A DNA stretch of 64,000 bases. Origin: Flavobacterium crocinum. Its GTDB lineage: Bacteria; Bacteroidota; Bacteroidia; Flavobacteriales; Flavobacteriaceae. Shown here piece after piece: positions 28,170 to 36,529 of the stretch (the first letter of the stretch is position 1; the number at the start of each line of letters is the position of its first letter). A program made the position numbers and the translations under genes. Under the pieces are notes generated by a model that saw only the letters and a program-made list of their open reading frames with translations, was not told the origin of the DNA and did no database searches. The stretch spans positions 434,001-498,000 of the forward strand of contig NZ_CP029255.1 in the NCBI RefSeq assembly GCF_003122385.1, given 5' to 3'.

Positions 28170-28906
28170 ACTTCTTAAAAGCAGAATGGAAAAATTTAGC
28201 ACTTTTCAATTATGAAGTTGAAGCTAAACTATTAGAAAAATATCTTCCAGCAGGAACTGAGATTGATATTTGGAACAACAAATGTTATGTCAGTCTGGTT
28301 GGATTTATGTTTAAAAACACCAAAGTTTTAGGATTGAAAGTTCCGTTTCATGTTGACTTTGAAGAAGTGAATTTGAGATTTTATGTAAAACGTTTTGAAA
28401 ATGGCGAATGGAAACGCGGAGTGGTTTTCATCAAAGAAATTGTTCCTAAAAAGGCGATTACTTTTATCGCAAACACTTTGTATCAGGAACATTATGAAAC
28501 TCAGAAAATGAGACATGAAATTCATGAAAATGAAGAGCGTAATACTTTCATTTATCAATGGAAAAATGATAAAGAATGGAATACGATGGAATTACAAACT
28601 AAAAATATTCCAATAGAAATTGAAGTTGATTCTGAAGCTGGATTCATCACAGAACATTATTTCGGATATACCAAAATCGATGAAGAAACCACTTTTGAAT
28701 ATGAAGTGACACATCCAAGATGGGAACAATTGGAAGTTTTAAATCATCGAATCGATATTGATTTCGAGAAAAATTACGGGAGTGATTTTAGATTTCTTCA
28801 AACTCAAAAACCAACTTCTGTTTTTCTGGCTAAAGGATCAAAAATTACAGTGAAGAATAAAAGAAAAATTGAACTGATTCCGATTCAAGAGGAATTATAC
28901 GCATAA
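28166..28906 (+). CDS. DUF2071/YqjF-like protein
   Basis: 246 residues. Opening LEKYLPAGTEIDIWNNKCYVSLVGFMFKNTKVLGLKVP...VNLRFYVK matches the YqjF/DUF2071 family (acetoacetate-decarboxylase-like fold; role unknown). It starts inside the preceding gene (4-nt overlap), and the DCC gene follows 27 nt later. Most of these families travel together in Flavobacterium, as far as I recall. Confidence 0.88.
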   Translation: MNFLKAEWKNLALFNYEVEAKLLEKYLPAGTEIDIWNNKCYVSLVGFMFKNTKVLGLKVPFHVDFEEVNLRFYVKRFENGEWKRGVVFIKEIVPKKAITFIANTLYQEHYETQKMRHEIHENEERNTFIYQWKNDKEWNTMELQTKNIPIEIEVDSEAGFITEHYFGYTKIDEETTFEYEVTHPRWEQLEVLNHRIDIDFEKNYGSDFRFLQTQKPTSVFLAKGSKITVKNKRKIELIPIQEELYA

Positions 28907-28933
28907 AACTATTCATCTTTAAAACCAAAAATC

Positions 28934-29752
28934 ATGAAAACGTTAGAAAACCAAACCTTACTTTATGATGAAGATTGTCCGCTTTGCAGTTTGTACACGA
29001 CTGGATTTGTAAAAAGTGGCATGCTTGATGAAAACGGAAGAAAATCGTATTGCCAATTATCTGAAGAAGAGCAAAGTTTTGTGGATTTAAAACGTGCTCC
29101 AAACGAAATTGCTTTGGTTGATAATAAAACCAAAACCGTTACATATGGAGTAGATAGTTTAATAAAAGTCATTGGTTTTTCATTTCCTTTAATTGAAAAA
29201 ATCGCAACGCTTAAACCTATTCATTTTATCCTGAAAAAAATATACTCTTTCGTTTCTTATAACCGAAAAGTAATTATTCCGGGAAATGTAAAAGTAGAAA
29301 ACAAATTACAATGCACGCCCGATTTCAATTACAAATACCGATTACTTTTTATCGGATTTGCATTAACCATAACAACTTTAATTCTTTTTGGTTATTCTAA
29401 TTTGATTCCGAGTTTACCAAAAAGCAGTATCACGAGAGAAATTATTCTGGCATTTGGACAAATTGTTTTTCAAAGTTTATTCCTTTTAAAATTTGACAAA
29501 CAAACAATCCTGAATTACGCAGGAAATATAATGACCGTTTCTTTGATGGGAAGTTTAATTTTAAGTCCAATGTTGATTGTAAGCAGATTTGTTTCTCTTC
29601 CAGAAATAATTGTTTTGGGTTGGTTTGGAGTAACGGTTTTAATCATGTTTTTGGAACATTTTAGAAGAGTGAAAATTTTAAAACTTCCTTTTTACTTATC
29701 TTACACTTGGATTCTTTATCGAATTCTTGCTTTGATTTTAATTATAAATTAA
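28934..29752 (+). CDS. DCC-family thiol-disulfide oxidoreductase-like protein fused to membrane segment
   Basis: 272 residues. The N-terminus has the DCC signature LLYDEDCPLCSLY (about 10-22), the family's putative redox CxxC-like pair. The C-terminal half (about 135-270) carries about four membrane segments (LLFIGFALTITTLILFGYS, VSLMGSLILSPMLIV, VLGWFGVTVLIMFL), which is unusual for a stand-alone DCC protein. Membrane attachment suggests a role in redox or electron transfer at the inner membrane, but this is inference. Confidence 0.85.
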   Translation: MKTLENQTLLYDEDCPLCSLYTTGFVKSGMLDENGRKSYCQLSEEEQSFVDLKRAPNEIALVDNKTKTVTYGVDSLIKVIGFSFPLIEKIATLKPIHFILKKIYSFVSYNRKVIIPGNVKVENKLQCTPDFNYKYRLLFIGFALTITTLILFGYSNLIPSLPKSSITREIILAFGQIVFQSLFLLKFDKQTILNYAGNIMTVSLMGSLILSPMLIVSRFVSLPEIIVLGWFGVTVLIMFLEHFRRVKILKLPFYLSYTWILYRILALILIIN

Positions 29753-29756
29753 AGTT

Positions 29757-29838
29757 GCCACGAATTACACTAATTTCCACTAATTTTTTCTAGCGTTTTG
29801 CTAAATAGGAATTCGTGAAAATTCGTGGAATTCGTGGC
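29757..29838. repeat. 'gccacgaatt' palindromic repeat inside the cluster
   Basis: Facing arms gccacgaattacactaattt (29757) and ...attcgtggaattcgtggc (to 29838), in the gap between two co-directional genes. Related to the element at 18126-18321. Confidence 0.65.
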
Positions 29839-29853
29839 AAAAAAAACACAATC

Positions 29854-30762
29854 ATGAACAAACTCGTAATAGCATCTGGAACCGGTTTTCTCGGACAAAT
29901 TTTAGTCAATCATTTCAAAAATAAATTTGAAAAAATTGTAATCCTAACTCGCGGAAAATCTCAGACAATTGACGGAATAAAATATGTAAACTGGAACGCC
30001 AGAACTTTTACCGGTTGGGAAAAGGAATTAGAAAATGCAACAGTTTTAATTAATCTTGCCGGAAAATCTGTCGATTGCCGTTACACGAAAGAGAATAAAA
30101 AAGAAATTCTTTGGTCAAGAATTGACAGTACAAAAATCCTGAATAAAGCAGTTTTGAATTGTAAAAATCCACCACAACATTGGCTGAATTCCTCAACGGC
30201 AACTATTTATCGTTTTTCTTTAGACAAACAAATGGATGAAATTGATGGCGAAATCGGAAATGATTTTTCTATAAATGTGGCGCTTTCCTGGGAAAAAGCA
30301 TTCTTTAAAACCGAAACTCCAAAGACAATGAAAACGGCTTTACGAACTTCTATTGTTTTAGGAAAAAATGGAGGCGCTTTTATTCCTTTAAAAACTTTGG
30401 CAAAAATTGGTTTTGGAGGAAAACAAGGAAAAGGGAATCAGTTTGTAAGTTGGATTCATGAGGACGATTTTGCAAGTGCAGTTGATTTTATTATTCAGAA
30501 GGAAATGACCGGTGTGATCAATATTGTTTCTCCTACTCCAATTCGAAATGCCGTTTTTATGCAGAAACTGAGAAAAATCGTTGGTTTTCCTTTTGGAATT
30601 CCGATGACTAAATTCTTTCTGGAAATTGGATCTTTCTTTATTCGAACAGAAACAGAATTGGTTTTAAAAAGTCGAAATGTTATTCCGAAACGACTTTTGG
30701 AAAATGGGTTTCGATTTAAGTTTGGGGATATTGATGAGGCTTTTGAAAATTTATTGCACTAA
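29854..30762 (+). CDS. TIGR01777-type NAD-dependent epimerase/dehydratase
   Basis: 302 residues. Nucleotide-binding ASGTGFLGQILVN at the N-terminus, LINLAGKSVDCRY, WSRIDSTKIL and the C-terminal DUF1731-like end (SPTPIRNAVFMQKLRKIVGFP...LLENGFRFKF). Family members include cell-division-inhibitor SulA-type annotations, but the reaction is unknown. An ATG at 29815 would add 13 residues from the repeat region and is rejected; 29854 begins with the conserved Rossmann strand. Confidence 0.9.
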   Translation: MNKLVIASGTGFLGQILVNHFKNKFEKIVILTRGKSQTIDGIKYVNWNARTFTGWEKELENATVLINLAGKSVDCRYTKENKKEILWSRIDSTKILNKAVLNCKNPPQHWLNSSTATIYRFSLDKQMDEIDGEIGNDFSINVALSWEKAFFKTETPKTMKTALRTSIVLGKNGGAFIPLKTLAKIGFGGKQGKGNQFVSWIHEDDFASAVDFIIQKEMTGVINIVSPTPIRNAVFMQKLRKIVGFPFGIPMTKFFLEIGSFFIRTETELVLKSRNVIPKRLLENGFRFKFGDIDEAFENLLH

Positions 30763-30778
30763 AACCACACGCATTTTT

Positions 30779-30876
30779 GTCATCCCGAGGAACGAGGGAT
30801 CACACTAGAGAATCGACAAAGATTGACGATTTTGATTGTGGAGTTTCTAGTGTGATTTCTCCTTCGTCGAAATGAC
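30779..30876. repeat. Long inverted repeat ('gtcat...cacactaga')
   Basis: Arms of about 31 nt at 30779-30809 and 30846-30876 share outer gtcat and inner tcacactaga exactly; the middle of the left arm (cccgaggaacgaggga) differs from the right (tttctccttcgtcgaa, complement). The right arm is shared with the element at 48609-48706. Confidence 0.7.
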
Positions 30877-30902
30877 AAAACAACGCACAAAACAAGAAAA
30901 TC

Positions 30903-31358
30903 ATGACAACAATAAACCTCACAACCAAAATTAAAGCACCAAAACAAATTGTTTTCAATGCTTCAAGAAACATCGATATTCATCAGCAATCGGCAAGTCC
31001 TTCAAAAGAAAAAGCAATTGCAGGCGTAACATCTGGTTTAATAAATTTGAATGAAACGGTAACTTGGCGTGGTAAACATTTCGGTTTCTATATCACACAC
31101 AAAAGCCGAATTCCCGTAATGAATCTCTACGATTATTTTGTGGATGAAATGGAAAAAGGAAAATTCAAAACCTTTAAACATGAACATTTTTTTGAAGAAG
31201 AAAATGGTTTTACAATTATGAAAGATAAATTACAATATGAAACTCCATTTGGGATTTTCGGAGAACTTTTTGATATTTTGTTTTTGAAAAGACATTTGAC
31301 CCATTTTCTTTTGGAAAGGAATAAGGTTTTAAAAGAAGTTTCAGAAAACAATAATTGA
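30903..31358 (+). CDS. SRPBCC/START-like ligand-binding protein
   Basis: 151 residues with the SRPBCC pattern: N-terminal INLTTKIKAPKQIVFNASRNIDIHQQSA, GVTSGLINLNETVTWRGKHFG, KFKTFKHEHFFEE and a C-terminal amphipathic helix (LTHFLLERNKVLKEVSE). It probably binds a hydrophobic ligand. It follows the TIGR01777 gene, with which such proteins are often paired, and ends the cluster. Confidence 0.85.
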   Translation: MTTINLTTKIKAPKQIVFNASRNIDIHQQSASPSKEKAIAGVTSGLINLNETVTWRGKHFGFYITHKSRIPVMNLYDYFVDEMEKGKFKTFKHEHFFEEENGFTIMKDKLQYETPFGIFGELFDILFLKRHLTHFLLERNKVLKEVSENNN

Positions 31359-31414
31359 TTGGATTTTATTTCACGCAGATTCTACAGATTTTAGCAGATT
31401 TAGCAGATAAAAAA

Positions 31415-31560
31415 ACAAATTCAGTTGCCTCCAGTTTTAACTGGAGGTGAATTAAGGATTAAATATTGTTGGCTTTAGCCGAACTTTGTCATTGGCTAAA
31501 GTCTTTATTGGAGGCATTTTTTAACCTCCAGCTAAAGCTGGAGGCAATTCATAAAACAAT
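31415..31560. repeat. REP-like palindrome block A, copy 1
   Basis: Starts acaaattcagttgcctccag. Contains the palindromes cctccagttttaactggagg and cctccagctaaagctggagg and a middle ggctttagcc/ggctaaag pair. A second copy begins at 31681. The whole 31359-32112 gap is repeats and has no gene. Confidence 0.7.
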
Positions 31561-31594
31561 TAGATGAAAATTCTTCGTTCCAAATTCCAAACAT

Positions 31595-31670
31595 AGCCTG
31601 CGGTTTCAACCGCAGGAAGCGTTGTGAAAAGAAAAAGTCTCAATGGTTAAAACCATTGGCCATATTTATC
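31595..31670. repeat. REP-like palindrome block B, copy 1
   Basis: Contains cctgcggtttcaaccgcagg (hairpin) and caatggttaaaaccattg (hairpin). The second, diverged copy is at 31861-31935. Confidence 0.6.
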
Positions 31671-31680
31671 CAAATAAACA

Positions 31681-31830
31681 ACAAATTCAGTTGCCTCCAG
31701 TTTTAACTGGAGGTGAATTAAGGATTAAATACTATTGGCTTTAGCCAAACTTTATCATTTGGCTAAAATCCTTATTGGAGATATTTTTTAACCTCCAGCT
31801 GAAGCTGGAGGTTAAAAAATAAATTCAATT
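31681..31830. repeat. REP-like palindrome block A, copy 2
   Basis: Repeats block A after a 266-nt shift, with scattered substitutions; the palindrome cctccagctgaagctggagg here carries a matched change relative to copy 1. Confidence 0.7.
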
Positions 31831-31860
31831 AAAATTTATTTTTCAAATTCTGATTTTAAA

Positions 31861-31935
31861 CATAGCCCGCGGTTTCAACCTTGGGAAACGTGTACGAATC
31901 CGTCTCAGTGGTTGAAACCATTGGCAATATTCTTA
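31861..31935. repeat. REP-like palindrome block B, copy 2
   Basis: Diverged copy of block B (catagcccgcggtttcaacc... and gtggttgaaaccattgg). Its first hairpin is weaker than in copy 1. Confidence 0.55.
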
Positions 31936-31989
31936 ATATGTTAGTTCTCTCTATATATATTGAAAACGAATCTTCTCGTTTTACGTTTT

Positions 31990-32102
31990 GCGTGAGGGAT
32001 AGGAGCTGTCCGCCGCGGCGGAGCGGATAGCCCGACCCCGATTTGATAAGTGGGCGAATAACTGTAAAGCATTTTGCCCACTTATCAAATCGGGGGCACG
32101 TC
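31990..32102 (-). repeat. Compound palindromic element, copy 1
   Basis: Conserved flank gcgtgagggataggagct, palindrome tccgccgcggcgga, gcggatagcccgac, then perfect 20-bp arms (32036-32055 / 32076-32095; ccccgatttgataagtgggc) and the closing ggcacg. Ends 10 nt past the stop of the minus-strand UbiA-like gene. Orientation is given relative to the copy at 36126. Confidence 0.75.
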
Positions 32103-32112
32103 CAGAATATTT

Positions 32113-32925
32113 TTAAAGAAAAACTATCATCAGCCACCAAAATATTGGTACACTTTCGACCCAAAAGGAAGTGTAATATTTAGAGCGATTTGGATTGGCA
32201 AAAAAGATAAATAACATCAGCATGACAACCATGATCAGATTTATAATCGCATCGTGATAATTGAATGTTGATATAAAAACTTCTAAAAACCAAAACGGAA
32301 TCAACAATAGAAATCCTAAAAGTTTGGTTTTCTTAATGCCAATTGTCTGCGGAACGGTTTGTAAATGCGGATCATCGTTGGCTAAATCGATGATTTCGAA
32401 AACTAAAATCAGCACAAAAACTAAAACAAAACGCTGAATGCATTTGATAAAGAAATCTGTCGTAAACGGAATTTCGGCATTTATTAAAGGTAAAACCAAA
32501 GTGGCACCAACCCAGCAAAGTGCTACAATATAAATTTTTACGCCCGCCCAATTTCGGGCATTTCTTCGGTTTGGAAAAAATGGTAAAGTATAAAGTGCAG
32601 TAATCAGAAAAATTACGACAGAGATAATTTGGGTAATCCGCTTTAAATGGAAAAAATAATAGCCAACCAAAATTACCGAAATGAAACTCAAAACAGCAAT
32701 AATTTTTAATTGTGTACCAATTGGATTTTTCTTTACGCGAACCAATGCGTCATATTTTACGAAATTATATCCTACAATTGTTCCAAAAAAAACGAATAGT
32801 GCCATTGGCTCATCGTATTGAATATGAAACACATGAAACGTTATTCGGACTAAAGCATAACACGACAAAGCCACGTGAATACTGCTGTTTAAATAAAAAT
32901 TGAACATTTGTTTTAGAAGTTTCAT
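32113..32925 (-). CDS. UbiA-superfamily-like prenyltransferase homologue
   Basis: 270 residues from MKLLKQMFNFYLNSS, about eight membrane segments. The Asp-rich segment FEIIDLANDDPHLQTVPQTIG near the middle recalls the second DxxxD motif of UbiA prenyltransferases, while the first motif (YNFVKYDALVRV) is degenerate, so catalysis is uncertain. An ATG at 32958 would add 11 residues with little family resemblance. Inner-membrane protein; product unknown. Confidence 0.75.
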   Translation of the reverse strand: MKLLKQMFNFYLNSSIHVALSCYALVRITFHVFHIQYDEPMALFVFFGTIVGYNFVKYDALVRVKKNPIGTQLKIIAVLSFISVILVGYYFFHLKRITQIISVVIFLITALYTLPFFPNRRNARNWAGVKIYIVALCWVGATLVLPLINAEIPFTTDFFIKCIQRFVLVFVLILVFEIIDLANDDPHLQTVPQTIGIKKTKLLGFLLLIPFWFLEVFISTFNYHDAIINLIMVVMLMLFIFFANPNRSKYYTSFWVESVPIFWWLMIVFL

Positions 32926-33022
32926 ATCCCGAAATCTAATCAATTGGTAACAAATCAACTCTTTAGTTATAAAATTGATAAAAAATGAAGTTAAAAATAC
33001 CCATTAAATTATTAATAATACT

Positions 33023-33123
33023 TAATTTTGCGCCACAAAAAAACAACACATTTACTATAAAATGTAATAAACCTTGTGTAGCATGAGATTACGTCAAATA
33101 AAACACCCGGCAAATTACTTTTG
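33023..33123 (+). promoter_or_regulatory. Two candidate -7 boxes upstream of gcvP
   Basis: TAATTTTG at 33023-33030 and TACTTTTG at 33116-33123 both match TAnnTTTG. Neither has a well-spaced TTG. The leader between them shows no glycine-riboswitch pattern that I can recognise. Confidence 0.35.
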
Positions 33124-33149
33124 ATCTTTAAAAAAATAGACTGCTACAA

Positions 33150-35999
33150 ATGAAAACAGATGCTTTTGCTTTAAGACACATTGGTCCAAGAGAAACAGAT
33201 CTTCAACACATGTTACAAACCATTGGTGTTGACTCGATTGAACAACTTGTTTATGAAACCCTTCCGGACGATATTCGTTTAAAAGCGCCGTTGAATTTAG
33301 AACCTGCTATGACAGAATTCGAATTTGCAAATCATATTCGCGACTTAGGAAAGAAAAACAAAACATTTAAATCATACATTGGTTTGGGTTATCACCCAAC
33401 TATCGTTCCGGCTCCAATTCAGAGAAATATCTTCGAAAACCCGGGATGGTATACTGCTTACACGCCTTACCAGGCAGAAATTGCTCAAGGTCGTTTGGAA
33501 GCAATTTTAAATTTCCAGACTACTGTTATCGAATTAACAGGAATGGAAATTGCAAATGCTTCTTTATTGGATGAAGGAACTGCTGCTGCAGAAGCTATGG
33601 CGTTATTATTTGACGTTCGTACGAGAGATCAAAAGAAAAACAATACACACAAATTCTTCGTTTCTGAAGAAATTTTACCTCAGACTTTATCGGTTTTACA
33701 AACGCGTTCGACTCCAATCGGAATTGAATTAGTGGTTGGAAACCACGAAACATTTGATTTTTCAAATGAGTTTTTTGGAGCTATTTTACAATACCCGGGA
33801 AAATATGGTCAAGTAAACGATTACAGTACTTTTGTTGCTAAAGCAAAAGAAAACGAAATCAAAGTTGCCTTTGCTGCTGATATTTTATCACTTGCAGCTT
33901 TAACTTCTCCGGGAGAAATGGGCGCTGCAGTAGTTGTTGGAACAACTCAGCGTTTTGGTGTGCCAATGGGGTACGGTGGACCTCACGCAGCTTACTTTGC
34001 CACTAAAGATGAATACAAACGTTCAATGCCAGGTCGTATCATTGGAGTTTCTGTTGACACAAACGGAAACCGCGCTTTACGTATGGCTTTAGGAACTCGT
34101 GAACAACACATTAAACGTGAAAAAGCAACTTCAAATATTTGTACTGCTCAGGTTTTACTAGCAGTTATGGCTGGAATGTATGCAGTTTACCACGGACCAA
34201 AAGGATTAAAATACATTGCAAACAAAGTTCACGCCTCTGCAGTTACCACTGCTGAAGCTTTAAATAAATTAGGAGTTTACCAAACCAACACGGCTTACTT
34301 TGATACGATTTTAGTAAAAGCTGATGCTCAAAAAGTAAAAGCTGTTGCGGAGAATAACAAAGTAAACTTCTTCTACCCTGATGCTGATTCGGTTTCAATT
34401 TCATTAAACGAAACAACGTCTGTTGCAGACATCAACCAAATCGTTGCGATTTTTGCTGAAGCGTTAGGAAAAGAAACTGTTACGGTTTCTGAATTAACTG
34501 CTGCAAGTCAATTACCGGCTTCATTAGAAAGAACTTCTTCTTTCTTGACTCATGATGTTTTCAACAATCATCATTCAGAAAGCCAGTTGATGCGTTACAT
34601 CAAAAAATTAGAGCGTAAAGATTTATCATTGAATCATTCGATGATTTCGTTAGGTTCTTGTACGATGAAATTAAACGCAGCTTCTGAAATGCTGCCTCTT
34701 TCAATGCCAAACTGGAACAGTATTCACCCGTTTGCACCAGTTGACCAAGTTGAAGGCTACCTAACAATGCTTAAAAAATTAGAGCAACAATTAAATGTAA
34801 TTACTGGATTTGCCGGAACAACTTTACAGCCAAACTCAGGTGCTCAAGGAGAATATGCTGGATTAATGGCTATTCGTGCTTACCATATGTCAAGAAACGA
34901 AGGTCACCGTAATGTATGTTTGATTCCTTCATCGGCTCACGGAACAAACCCTGCTTCTGCCGCGATGGCCGGAATGAAAATCATTGTTACGAAAACTACT
35001 CCGGAAGGAAATATTGACGTAGAAGATTTAAGAGAAAAAGCGATTGAACACAAAGATGATTTATCTTGTTTAATGGTTACTTATCCTTCTACTCACGGAG
35101 TTTTTGAATCTTCGATTATTGAAATCACAAAATTAATCCACGATAATGGCGGATTAGTATATATGGATGGTGCAAACATGAACGCGCAAGTTGGATTAAC
35201 AAATCCTGCTACAATTGGTGCTGACGTTTGTCACTTAAACTTACACAAAACATTTGCTATTCCTCACGGTGGCGGTGGACCTGGTGTTGGACCAATTTGT
35301 GTGAACGAAAAATTAGTTCCGTTCTTGCCAACAAACCCAATCTTAAATGTGGGTGGTGAGCAAGCAATTACTGCTATTTCATCTGCACCTTACGGATCTG
35401 CTTTGGTTTGTTTGATTTCTTACGGTTATATCACTATGATGGGAGCTGAAGGATTAAAAAGCGCTACTGAGCATGCAATCTTAAATGCCAACTATATGAA
35501 AGCACGTTTCGAAGGTCACTACCCAATTCTTTATACTGGAGAATGTGGAAGAGCAGCTCACGAAATGATCTTAGATTGTCGTGCATTCAAAGAAAACGGA
35601 ATCGAAGTTGGTGATATCGCAAAACGTTTAATGGATTACGGTTTCCACGCTCCTACGGTTTCTTTCCCAGTTGCTGGAACTTTAATGATTGAACCAACTG
35701 AATCTGAAGATTTAGCGGAGTTAGATCGTTTCTGTGATGCACTTATCTCAATCAGAAAAGAAATAGAAGCGGCTACTGCTGATGACAAAAACAACGTATT
35801 GAAAAATGCACCGCACACATTAGCAATGTTAACTTCTGACACTTGGGATTTCCCTTATTCAAGAGAAAAAGCGGCTTATCCATTAGATTACATCGCTGAC
35901 AATAAATTCTGGCCATCTGTTCGTCGTGTTGATGATGCTTATGGTGACAGAAACTTAGTTTGTAGCTGTGCTCCAATCGAAGCTTACATGGAAAGCTAA
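33150..35999 (+). CDS. gcvP: Glycine dehydrogenase (decarboxylating), single-chain GcvP
   Basis: 949 residues, the fused alpha/beta form of the glycine-cleavage P protein. Decarboxylates glycine with PLP and passes the aminomethyl group to GcvH lipoamide. N-terminal FALRHIGPRETD, SYIGLGYHPTIVPAPIQRNI, and the PLP site DVCHLNLHKTFAIPHGGGGPG with Lys700. gcvT and gcvH are not in this window. It is followed by a strong terminator at 36023. Confidence 0.98.
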   Translation: MKTDAFALRHIGPRETDLQHMLQTIGVDSIEQLVYETLPDDIRLKAPLNLEPAMTEFEFANHIRDLGKKNKTFKSYIGLGYHPTIVPAPIQRNIFENPGWYTAYTPYQAEIAQGRLEAILNFQTTVIELTGMEIANASLLDEGTAAAEAMALLFDVRTRDQKKNNTHKFFVSEEILPQTLSVLQTRSTPIGIELVVGNHETFDFSNEFFGAILQYPGKYGQVNDYSTFVAKAKENEIKVAFAADILSLAALTSPGEMGAAVVVGTTQRFGVPMGYGGPHAAYFATKDEYKRSMPGRIIGVSVDTNGNRALRMALGTREQHIKREKATSNICTAQVLLAVMAGMYAVYHGPKGLKYIANKVHASAVTTAEALNKLGVYQTNTAYFDTILVKADAQKVKAVAENNKVNFFYPDADSVSISLNETTSVADINQIVAIFAEALGKETVTVSELTAASQLPASLERTSSFLTHDVFNNHHSESQLMRYIKKLERKDLSLNHSMISLGSCTMKLNAASEMLPLSMPNWNSIHPFAPVDQVEGYLTMLKKLEQQLNVITGFAGTTLQPNSGAQGEYAGLMAIRAYHMSRNEGHRNVCLIPSSAHGTNPASAAMAGMKIIVTKTTPEGNIDVEDLREKAIEHKDDLSCLMVTYPSTHGVFESSIIEITKLIHDNGGLVYMDGANMNAQVGLTNPATIGADVCHLNLHKTFAIPHGGGGPGVGPICVNEKLVPFLPTNPILNVGGEQAITAISSAPYGSALVCLISYGYITMMGAEGLKSATEHAILNANYMKARFEGHYPILYTGECGRAAHEMILDCRAFKENGIEVGDIAKRLMDYGFHAPTVSFPVAGTLMIEPTESEDLAELDRFCDALISIRKEIEAATADDKNNVLKNAPHTLAMLTSDTWDFPYSREKAAYPLDYIADNKFWPSVRRVDDAYGDRNLVCSCAPIEAYMES

Positions 36000-36022
36000 A
36001 ATTTAGTTTTCTTAACATATTT

Positions 36023-36057
36023 AAAACCCGACAGATTTTAAAAGCCTGTCGGGTTTT
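36023..36057 (+). terminator. Intrinsic terminator after gcvP
   Basis: Perfect 12-bp stem aaaacccgacag (36023-36034) / ctgtcgggtttt (36046-36057), followed by gttttttt. Confidence 0.88.
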
Positions 36058-36125
36058 GTTTTTTTCAGGTTATGTTGAAACTTGAAACAAATCTAAAATC
36101 TAAACTCAGAAATCTAAAATTAATT

Positions 36126-36242
36126 AGGGCGTGCCACCATCCCGATAAATGGGCAACTTCACTTTACGCATATTCGCCCATTTACCGGGATGCTGTCGGG
36201 CTATCCATGCTACTTCGGTAGCTTATTCCTATCCCTCACGCG
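36126..36242 (+). repeat. Compound palindromic element, copy 2 (opposite orientation)
   Basis: Starts ggcgtgccac, arms catcccgataaatgggc (36138-36154) / gcccatttaccgggatg (36176-36192), then ctgtcgggctatcc, hairpin gctacttcggtagc with a TTCG loop, and ctatccctcacgc. Same layout as 31990-32102 in reverse, but both stems have different sequences. Confidence 0.75.
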
Positions 36243-36529
36243 GTCAAGTTCTAAAAGAAAGAATAGTCTTTAAAAAAACTTAACTTTCTATTCCTGTTTT
36301 GTTAAATTAATTCAACAAAGCAAAAAAACTATACACAAAATTTGGTCATCAATCTGGCTTCAATCGTTTGAAATCTCGGTAATTCGAAAAATTCATTAAA
36401 AAATAAGCAATATATCTTTGAAAAAATCGTTATTCCTTAATTATATGCATGCATAGTAAATTTTATGATAGTTATCATTTTTTTATTTATACTTTAGCAT
36501 GATATTTATCGGATAATTAAAGGGAAATA
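36243..36529. other. AT-rich gap upstream of the KAS III gene
   Basis: No gene. A TATCTTTG (36413-36420) matches the promoter box but lacks a spaced TTG and is 110 nt from the ATG. A second weak box (tatactttag, 36487) is closer. Confidence 0.4.

Noticed and set aside
31415..31935. Possible CRISPR array
   Set aside because: Only two 266-nt units with palindromes; no short regular repeats and spacers, and no cas genes.
31856..32164. Minus-strand frame over repeats
   Set aside because: Made of repeat sequence and overlaps the UbiA-like gene end.
33000..33149. Glycine riboswitch before gcvP
   Set aside because: No recognisable tandem aptamer features could be seen.
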